Assembly (NCBI GenBank): GCA_020431825.1
Contig: JAGQHN010000001.1
Span: forward strand, 34,231 to 98,230
Length of the DNA stretch: 64,000 nt
Reading direction: 5' to 3'
DNA from: Trueperaceae bacterium
GTDB taxonomy: Bacteria; Deinococcota; Deinococci; Deinococcales; Trueperaceae
Every line of letters begins with the position of its first letter. Position 1 is the first letter of the stretch. This document shows, piece after piece, positions 58,567-64,000 of the stretch. A program made the translations under genes and the position numbers. The notes beneath the pieces are model-generated. The model was not told the DNA's origin and did no database searches. It saw only the letters and a program-made list of their open reading frames with translations.

Positions 58567-60450
58567 ATGGTTCGGTTAACAAAATATCTTGGTTTGTTTG
58601 TAGTTGTCTTGGGGCTGCTGGTAGCATGTACCCAGGATCCTCCAGTAATCCCAGATCCAAATACAAACAATCCTCCCAGTGCCCAGGCGCAAAGTTTGAC
58701 TGTGGTTGCAGGCAAGACCCTTGAAATAACCTTAAAAGCCACAGATCCCGATGGCGATAGTCTGACGTACTCAGTAGATAATCTGTCTACCACCGGGGTT
58801 AACATTCTTAAGTTAAATGGCTTTACAAACAGTCATAAGGTAAGTTATACCGCGCCAGCCACAGCAAAAGAGGGAGAAACAGATAGCTTTAGCTTTAGCG
58901 TTAAAGATCCCTCGGGAGAAGAAGCCAGTGCCACGATCAAGATTACCTTAAAGGCAGCAGGCTCGAGCCCCGGCATAAGTGCCAATGATGATAGTTTTTC
59001 TGGTCTGATCAATACTCCTCTGGCTTTAGGAGCAACGACGTCAGGGCCAGCAGTAAAACTTACAGGTTCAGTTCTTGAAAACGATGCCAATGTGAGTACA
59101 GCAACAAAAGTAACGGCAGAAGATAAGGTCACAGCTCAAGGCGGAAATGTCAGCTTAAGTGCTGAAGGTGGTTTTGTTTACACACCTAAAGCGGGCTTTG
59201 CGGGTCAGGACAGTTTCACCTATACGCTGGTTGATAATTCACAAAGTCTTGATAGAGCTGAAGCAACAGTAATTGTTACTGTGGAAGAAGCTAATCCGGA
59301 AGTTGACGGAACTCAAACAATCCTCTATCTCAAAGCAGATGCTGCCTCAAATGGAGATGGCAGTGCCCTCAAACCCTACAGATCACTGATCGAAGCTGAG
59401 AACAGGTCAAAAGTTGGAGATATTATTGTTTTGCAGCCCGGACGCTATGCTCCCGCAGGTACACACAGCATCATTCTAAAAAATGATCAGAAAATTTTGG
59501 GACAAGAAGCCGATGTGGTGATTCGTGGTATGAAGGTTCTGGATAAAAACACAACTGAAGGAACAGTTCTGGCGCGCTCAGAAGATAATAATTTCTCCTT
59601 AGTACTTTTAGATACCAACGACAAGAAAAACATTAAAGTGCTTCGTCAATCAGATAATGTCACCATTAAAGGCCTGACCATTGACCGCAGTAATGGTGCT
59701 GGTAAAACGGCTGATACCAGTGTGACCACGGGCGGTGCAGGCATTGTAGGAGCTGATGTCTTAAACGGGACCATAACGATTGAAGATGTAAAAATTATGT
59801 ATCCAGGTGGGTTTGGTATAACTTTTGCTGAGTCTAGTGGTTGTCCTTCACTAAATTGTGATAACAATGTACAAGACCCAACCGATAGCATTACTCCAAA
59901 TACCACTTATGATTTAGTTATTCGAAATGTGTATATAGAAAGCCCTAGAAATTCGGGTATTTCATCCAATGATGCAACTTCAGTTATCATTGACAATGTC
60001 ACGATAAACAATGCTGTTAAGCTTGATAAAGCTAAGCTTGATCCAGACGATACGCTAGGCCACGGTATTGAGGTACAATCCGAGTATGATACGACAGTCA
60101 TGGTCACGAACTCTACTGTAAATTCCTCGGACCCAGGTGTCAAAGCTTTCGTTTTCTTTAGTAATAATACTTTTGGCCGTAATCCTGATGATGCCGTTAT
60201 GAATGTAACTATTGCCAATAACCATGCCAACTTCAGCTTAAATGGTGCCAATGATCTTAATAATGATGGCAATGTTGATGACACGGTTGCTTATGATATT
60301 CATGTCTTGGATGATTATAAGGTGCCCGAAATTGGTAGTTCAATGGTGATCATGAGTGGCTCGAGCCGCTTTACCCACGCCGATTCACCTTATGCATTTG
60401 AAGGTCTCTCAGGGTCTGCCACAGTAACAGGCGATACCGTAACCTTTTAA
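58567..60450 (+). CDS. Surface lipoprotein with cadherin/Ig-like repeats and a right-handed beta-helix
   Basis: A 627-aa protein from ATG at 58567, preceded by AGGAAGG. A lipobox L-L-V-A-C21 anchors it. Two Ig/cadherin-like modules follow: about 30-130 (S-L-T-V-V-A-G-K, D-P-D-G-D-S-L-T-Y) and about 140-245 (ending F-A-G-Q-D-S-F-T-Y-T-L-V-D-N). From about 250 a parallel beta-helix begins (L-K-A-D-A-A-S-N-G-D-G-S, then repeated D-N-V-T-I-K-G-L-T-I-D-like turns). Such proteins bind or cut polysaccharide; no catalytic signature is certain. Few CTCGAG sites occur compared with neighbours. Confidence 0.82.
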   Translation: MVRLTKYLGLFVVVLGLLVACTQDPPVIPDPNTNNPPSAQAQSLTVVAGKTLEITLKATDPDGDSLTYSVDNLSTTGVNILKLNGFTNSHKVSYTAPATAKEGETDSFSFSVKDPSGEEASATIKITLKAAGSSPGISANDDSFSGLINTPLALGATTSGPAVKLTGSVLENDANVSTATKVTAEDKVTAQGGNVSLSAEGGFVYTPKAGFAGQDSFTYTLVDNSQSLDRAEATVIVTVEEANPEVDGTQTILYLKADAASNGDGSALKPYRSLIEAENRSKVGDIIVLQPGRYAPAGTHSIILKNDQKILGQEADVVIRGMKVLDKNTTEGTVLARSEDNNFSLVLLDTNDKKNIKVLRQSDNVTIKGLTIDRSNGAGKTADTSVTTGGAGIVGADVLNGTITIEDVKIMYPGGFGITFAESSGCPSLNCDNNVQDPTDSITPNTTYDLVIRNVYIESPRNSGISSNDATSVIIDNVTINNAVKLDKAKLDPDDTLGHGIEVQSEYDTTVMVTNSTVNSSDPGVKAFVFFSNNTFGRNPDDAVMNVTIANNHANFSLNGANDLNNDGNVDDTVAYDIHVLDDYKVPEIGSSMVIMSGSSRFTHADSPYAFEGLSGSATVTGDTVTF

Positions 60451-60567
60451 GCCGAAGATCAAGTAAAAACCATAAGAGCGTTAGCTTATTCACAGTCACC
60501 TGACGCTCTTAATCAATGCTCAAGCTTTTCACTTCAGGCAAATCATTTTGTGGTAATTTGATGAACT

Positions 60568-61041
60568 ATGGTTTATATGCGCCAGTTTTTCAGTCTCATG
60601 GCTTGCCTCTTTTTAGCTGCAGCTCTGGGTCAAACACCTGCCAAGTTTCAAGTTGCCGCTTCTGTTGCTCCCAGCTATAAGCAAGGGGATGCAGGTCAAA
60701 TGAACATTTCACTAAAGCTTTTAAGTGAAGAGGTCAGCTTTACTGAGGCAGTTGTTTTTCTAAATATTGTTGAAGATGCGCCAAACTATCCACAAGCAGC
60801 CCATAAAATCTTTGCCAATGCCTCTGAAACCCCTAAAATCTTTCAAGTACTTTATACTGCCGATGATCTGCGTCAGGGATTAGCTACGAGTCTCGGGTTT
60901 GAATTTAAAGATAGTGCCAAACCAGGAAAATACATCCTGGTGATACAAACTTTCGCTGGTGCTACCACCGACCCGCACAATGTAAAGTTTGAAAACCGGG
61001 TGGGGATAAGCAGTTTCCCCTTTGAAATCGCTGGACCTTAG
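60568..61041 (+). CDS. Small secreted protein of unknown function
   Basis: A 157-aa protein with a Sec signal peptide (cleavage probably after A-A-L-G or nearby, residue about 21). The mature part is beta-rich, with F-Q-V-A-A-S-V-A-P-S-Y-K-Q-G-D-A-G-Q near 27 and P-G-K-Y-I-L-V-I-Q-T-F-A-G near 123, like a small immunoglobulin-type fold. It follows the beta-helix lipoprotein on the same strand but has its own -10-like TAATTT 8 nt before the ATG. Two methionines (residues 1 and 4) could start. Confidence 0.65.
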   Translation: MVYMRQFFSLMACLFLAAALGQTPAKFQVAASVAPSYKQGDAGQMNISLKLLSEEVSFTEAVVFLNIVEDAPNYPQAAHKIFANASETPKIFQVLYTADDLRQGLATSLGFEFKDSAKPGKYILVIQTFAGATTDPHNVKFENRVGISSFPFEIAGP

Positions 61042-61322
61042 TCCTTCCACTCCCTAACTGGAATCAGTTCGCCGCCATCAACCGCGGCGAATTTTACTTT
61101 GTGGTAGCGGTTGGCATTTACCTCGAGGGTCGCCTGATCAAAGCTACTCGAGCCGACCAGATTTTTTCTGACAAAATAGCCACCAGGCGCAGGGCTCATT
61201 TCACTGGTTTTAGAGATTCTTACCTTTATGATTTCACGATTTTTATTGGTGAGGACTCTGGCAAGTAGAAAATTGCCATCATCTTTAAAGTTAGGGTTTT
61301 GTCTCGAGAATAGTCCAAACAT
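61038..61322 (-). CDS. Small protein of unknown function
   Basis: A 94-aa cytoplasmic protein, basic in the middle (N-K-N-R-E-I-I-K-V-R-I-S-K) with a beta-strand pattern. No family recognised. It overlaps the convergent secreted-protein gene by 4 nt. Coding is supported by the CTCGAG-containing codon pattern and lack of a better frame. Confidence 0.55.
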   Translation of the reverse strand: MFGLFSRQNPNFKDDGNFLLARVLTNKNREIIKVRISKTSEMSPAPGGYFVRKNLVGSSSFDQATLEVNANRYHKVKFAAVDGGELIPVREWKD

Positions 61323-61387
61323 GGCTCTATTCTAACAGGCTCAGGCCGTGAATTTGGCAGCTTAAGCTGGTTTTGGCATCCAGTTGA

Positions 61388-61416
61388 TTGACAAGGCGTA
61401 GCAACGCTCCTATACT
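61388..61416 (+). promoter_or_regulatory. Consensus sigma70 promoter of the yceD gene, leaderless
   Basis: A perfect TTGACA (61388-61393), an exact 17-nt spacer and TATACT (61411-61416). The ATG follows 9 nt later, so transcription should begin only one to three bases before the start codon. This is the clearest leaderless promoter in the window. Confidence 0.85.
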
Positions 61417-61425
61417 TACCAAGCT

Positions 61426-61983
61426 ATGATAAATGCACAGGCAGTTCTCAATTTGGCAAGCTTAATCAATCATGACGCTTCGGTTTATGAAGTTGAAGAT
61501 GAGGGTTTGCTAGCACCAGAAGTTGCGCTTTTGGAAGCAGACGGTCTGCGCCTTAAAACCCCTCTTAGCTGGCACATTATTGTGCGCAGCACCGGGGGAG
61601 ATGATGACTATATTTTAGAGGGTGAAGTTGAGGGCGTGGCCCTTATGGAGTGCCGTAGATGCCTGGATGATGTCGAGGTAGCGGCAAGCTCGAGCTTCGT
61701 TTACCCTATGATTTATAAAGCAGGTGTGGAAAAGCTGCAACTCCGTGAAGATGACAGCGAAGAAGATGATGTACTGGTTTTTGGTAAGCCCGAAGTTGAT
61801 TTTGCTGAACTTATTACTCAGCTGTTTGCTATCGAACTTCCCTTAACTGCGCTTTGCCGCGAAGATTGTAAAGGCTTATCGCCAGACGGAATTAATCTGA
61901 ATGAGCACCCAGAGTTAGCTCCTGAGCCAAAAGCCGAAGAAAAGGAATCTCCCTTTTCAGTACTCAAAGATATCGAACTTTAA
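61426..61983 (+). CDS. YceD/DUF177 family protein
   Basis: A 185-aa protein. Family features are the C-R-R-C-L-D-D-V core near residue 75, an acidic middle (E-D-D-S-E-E-D-D) and the C-R-E-D-C-K-G-L segment near 143, giving four cysteines that may bind a metal. YceD affects 23S rRNA levels and is normally encoded directly upstream of rpmF (L32). Here the next gene is convergent, so that linkage is broken. Confidence 0.87.
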   Translation: MINAQAVLNLASLINHDASVYEVEDEGLLAPEVALLEADGLRLKTPLSWHIIVRSTGGDDDYILEGEVEGVALMECRRCLDDVEVAASSSFVYPMIYKAGVEKLQLREDDSEEDDVLVFGKPEVDFAELITQLFAIELPLTALCREDCKGLSPDGINLNEHPELAPEPKAEEKESPFSVLKDIEL

Positions 61984-61995
61984 GCACTCAGATAG

Positions 61996-62760
61996 CTACC
62001 AGATAAGGTGAAAACTACTGCGCTCGAGTCCAAAAAGCTCGAGCCGCATTTCTTTGTCAGAAAGCTGTAAAAAAGCGTAGCTTCCTGCAGGGCCCTTTTC
62101 GGTACGGGCTACCAGAGACTGCAAACTTATGTAGTTAAGCCCCCGGCGCTGAACCAGATGAGACCAGTGACAATGGCCATTAAAGGCCAACTTGACTTTG
62201 CCAGAAGCTTCTATCAGTTCACGAGCACGTTCATGGCCTTTGGGGTGGGCGTGTGCGGCAAAAGCCTCTTCAAAAATAGGATTGCCCAAAAGTTTTTCAC
62301 CATCTAAGGGTTGGTGGCTAAAAACAATCGTGGGTAAATTGGTGCTCGCTAAATCGTGCTCGAGCCAGTCCAGGGCTGCCTTATCAAGACTGCCCTCAAT
62401 CGTTTGATTAAAGGTGTCCAGAAAAATAAGATGCCAGCCGTTTATGTCCTGACTGCGGTTACCAAGCTTGCCCAGTAGCGCTTCCTGCTGTTCCAGAGGC
62501 ACAAGGTCATGATTTCCCCGGAGAAAGGTTTTGGCAGAATTCAAACTGTCATACCTTGCTTTGATAGCCTGCATATTGCTTAGGTCGGTTGTCGCGTTGC
62601 TGTCTGTTATTCGGTCGCCCAGATCAACCAGCAAATCAGGCTGTAATTCTTGAAAATGGCTTAGTGCAGTATCCAGAGCTGCCAGAGAACTCGAGCCAAG
62701 CACAAAGTCATTGTCTATTCCCAGATGAATGTCGCTTATAAGTGCAAGTTTCAGGTTCAT
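61996..62760 (-). CDS. Calcineurin-like metallophosphoesterase
   Basis: A 254-aa protein with the two-metal site: I-S-D-I-H near residue 9, V-D-L-G-D-R near 45, R-G-N-H-D near 81, F-S-H-Q-P near 148 and N-G-H-C-H near 195. It belongs to the general phosphodiesterase group (cAMP phosphodiesterase/Icc-like). Its start overlaps the gamma-glutamylcyclotransferase gene by 4 nt. Confidence 0.9.
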   Translation of the reverse strand: MNLKLALISDIHLGIDNDFVLGSSSLAALDTALSHFQELQPDLLVDLGDRITDSNATTDLSNMQAIKARYDSLNSAKTFLRGNHDLVPLEQQEALLGKLGNRSQDINGWHLIFLDTFNQTIEGSLDKAALDWLEHDLASTNLPTIVFSHQPLDGEKLLGNPIFEEAFAAHAHPKGHERARELIEASGKVKLAFNGHCHWSHLVQRRGLNYISLQSLVARTEKGPAGSYAFLQLSDKEMRLELFGLERSSFHLIW

Positions 62761-63179
62761 GCGATGCCTTTGGGTAAGTGGCCTGTTGCAGCGTCGCTCG
62801 GTAGCCAGACACCGCCCTCGAGTTTAAAAGCTGTGTCTACGGTTAAGCGCTCCTGGTTTAGAAACAGATAAACCCAAACCTTTTTGCCACTTGGCCTGGC
62901 CTCAACCTCGATGCGTTCATACTCTGGTGGATTAAGGTGTAAGCCCTCGAGTTCATCAAGGTAGACAAGCGCCCGCTCAATATCGGTATAGGTATAAAGC
63001 CAGCCGTAAACCTTGCCCCTACCCCGAACAAGGGCTGGGTAATTTTCAGGCTCGAGGTGGTAGAGATCAAAGCCTTCTAAAAAGCCTTCTTCCTTAACAA
63101 ATTCTCCGCCTTGCTGAGCTACAAAGTAATAACGAAGGTCAGGTTTTAGGGTGCCGTAAACAAAAACGCTTGTGGTCAT
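62757..63179 (-). CDS. Gamma-glutamylcyclotransferase family protein (GGACT/YtfP-like)
   Basis: A 140-aa protein with V-F-V-Y-G-T-L-K-P near residue 5 and the G-R-G-K-V-Y-G-W-L-Y segment near 52; the putative catalytic Glu is in L-D-E-L-E-G near 78. Such proteins convert gamma-glutamyl peptides or amines to 5-oxoproline, the substrate of the PxpABC enzyme encoded at 11.2-13.5 kb (a link by known chemistry, not by linkage). Co-translated with the phosphoesterase. Confidence 0.86.
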   Translation of the reverse strand: MTTSVFVYGTLKPDLRYYFVAQQGGEFVKEEGFLEGFDLYHLEPENYPALVRGRGKVYGWLYTYTDIERALVYLDELEGLHLNPPEYERIEVEARPSGKKVWVYLFLNQERLTVDTAFKLEGGVWLPSDAATGHLPKGIA

Positions 63180-63252
63180 GAGAGAGTATAAGGGGAAAGT
63201 GGCTAGTGGTTAGTGGAGAGTAAACAGAAAAAGCGCAGACTGGCTAAGTCGC

Positions 63253-63966
63253 CTAGGTTCCAAGAGTAACAACACAAAGGGGAAATTCGTTGTTGACATC
63301 CAGACTCAAAAGACGAGCAAGTTCATCGTCGTAAAATTCTGCTTTGAAGCTGGCGACCAGATCCATAGCGACGGCGCTGCTCACGGCACACTGGGCGGCG
63401 GCACCTGCTTCAAGGTAGAGATAGCGGTAGGCGCGGCTTTTTGCGCCATCTTCATGGCGGGCGGGTAGGCCGGTAAAAGCCAAAATGGCAGCGCAGGCAT
63501 CAATGTTGGTACTGTCGCCTAGCAAAATGGCCTCGAGGTCGTTACTCATATCATCACGTAGCAGGTACTCGAGGCTGTGGTCTCTTGGACTGTAGTGATA
63601 AACCCCGGAAAACATATCCTGGACTTGCCTAACAATCAGATAAACCTCAAGACTTGAAATGGGTCCTGCGGCAATATGCGTTCGCTGTTTGCCATAAGTA
63701 AACCCGGCGGTAGCCCAGAGGATTTGTCCTAGCTCGAGTAAGCTGATGCGGCCCCCCTCTGCGATTTGCTCTCTGGCCTGTGACAGGGTATGCCAGATGC
63801 CTTTACCGCCTTTTAAATCAGGAACAGGAAGCGTAGCAACCTCGAGAGGATTGGCATAAACCTTTAAGGACGGTGCAAGCTTCCCGGTGCGACTGGGCAA
63901 CTGACCTCGCCGATATTTTGTACCTGCCTGAAAAAGGGCGCCTATGCTGTCATCTTTTCTGGACAA
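63253..63966 (-). CDS. SagB/ThcOx-type nitroreductase-family dehydrogenase
   Basis: A 237-aa flavoprotein-like sequence. The P-S-R-T-G-K-L-A-P and I-S-L-L-E-L-G-Q-I-L-W-A-T-A-G region near 75 is typical of SagB-like oxidoreductases; V-Y-H-Y-S-P near 122 and the C-terminal F-P-L-C-V-V-T-L-G also fit. FMN-dependent relatives oxidise azolines in peptide natural products, but many stand alone with unknown roles, and no YcaO or precursor gene is seen here. TTG start with GGAG six bases upstream. Further operon members may lie beyond the window. Confidence 0.8.
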   Translation of the reverse strand: MSRKDDSIGALFQAGTKYRRGQLPSRTGKLAPSLKVYANPLEVATLPVPDLKGGKGIWHTLSQAREQIAEGGRISLLELGQILWATAGFTYGKQRTHIAAGPISSLEVYLIVRQVQDMFSGVYHYSPRDHSLEYLLRDDMSNDLEAILLGDSTNIDACAAILAFTGLPARHEDGAKSRAYRYLYLEAGAAAQCAVSSAVAMDLVASFKAEFYDDELARLLSLDVNNEFPLCVVTLGT

Positions 63967-64000
63967 GTCTCACTCCGGCTTTAAGTCTATCATTTTAGAG

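Larger units (their letters stand above)
1..64000. repeat. Dispersed palindrome CTCGAG, about 150 copies
   Basis: By hand count the hexamer CTCGAG occurs about 150 times, one per about 420 bp, against about 16 expected for random sequence of balanced composition. The commonest contexts are GCTCGAGC, GCTCGAGG and ACTCGAG. It is found in coding sequence in all three frames (often as a CTC-GAG Leu-Glu pair, also as Ala-Arg-Ala and Ser-Ser) and in intergenic hairpins (29782-29803, 56370-56397). Sparse stretches include 38.6-40.1, 42.5-43.7 and 59-60.3 kb. Confidence 0.9.

Noticed and set aside
58449..58805. Minus-strand ORF of 118 codons opposite the beta-helix lipoprotein gene
   Set aside because: It is antisense to a clear lipoprotein signal and Ig-like domain with a good ribosome site; its own translation has no recognisable features.
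1..64000. Insertion sequences, prophage, integrase or tRNA genes
   Set aside because: I looked for transposase or integrase motifs, flanking inverted repeats and tRNA T-arm sequences in the gaps and found none I could support.

Overview
The window is bacterial chromosome with moderate G+C (roughly 45-50% by eye), dense coding, lipoprotein and Sec signal peptides, and no rRNA, tRNA, insertion sequence, phage or CRISPR array that I can see. TrmFO instead of TrmA-type tRNA T54 methylation, many sigma70 -10 boxes only 6-11 nt before the start codon (leaderless or near-leaderless mRNAs), GTG/TTG starts and LacD, pullulanase and TRAP/ABC nutrient uptake genes would fit a Deinococcota-like (Trueperales-like) heterotroph. 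That assignment is an inference and not secure.

Layout. 0-2.4 kb: DUF1850 plus fused TRAP permease. 2.4-5.4 kb: MFS exporter, zinc alcohol/sorbitol dehydrogenase, PAP2 phosphatase. 5.5-11.1 kb: a sulfur-handling island (lipoprotein rhodanese, SulP permease, two small rhodaneses, a persulfide dioxygenase-rhodanese fusion, and a divergent LysR regulator with a well-placed operator). 11.2-13.5 kb: 5-oxoprolinase PxpA and a PxpB-PxpC fusion. 13.8-16.7 kb: ATP-grasp ligase, HAD phosphatase, ornithine/lysine-type decarboxylase. 16.8-23.7 kb: a hexose operon holding ROK regulator, ABC uptake system, 6-phosphofructokinase, ROK sugar kinase and tagatose-bisphosphate aldolase. 24.6-28.6 kb: two small membrane/secreted proteins, ApbE, a ferric-reductase-like heme membrane protein, and a two-component system. 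28.6-33.2 kb: GGDEF cyclase and a secreted pullulanase. 33.4-39 kb: LysE exporter, two GNATs, alpha/beta hydrolase, MFS, lipoprotein. 39.3-43.1 kb: peptide ABC binding protein and permeases without ATPases. 43.1-54.4 kb: cytochrome c, RNA methyltransferases, HisF, SLC13 transporter, an unknown 464-aa protein, M42 peptidase, GNAT, TrmFO. 54.6-58.3 kb: HD-GYP protein with cupin-like sensor, a tandem repeat array, UspA, CorC/HlyC. 58.5-64 kb: surface beta-helix lipoprotein, small secreted protein, YceD/DUF177, phosphoesterase, gamma-glutamylcyclotransferase, SagB-type oxidoreductase.

Two signals stand out beyond ordinary genes. First, the repeats at 55.9-56.2 kb, read on the minus strand, are four copies of one mini-gene: Shine-Dalgarno AAAGGA, 8-nt spacer, ATG and a ten-codon ORF (MKQRPVSIGL, then TAA). 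The conserved 53-nt block spans almost exactly from ribosome binding site to stop while the linkers vary. A fifth, different 8-codon ORF follows. Second, the palindrome CTCGAG occurs about 150 times in the window by hand count, where about 16 would be expected by chance. It lies in all reading frames and in intergenic hairpins, recalling the HIP1 palindrome of cyanobacteria.
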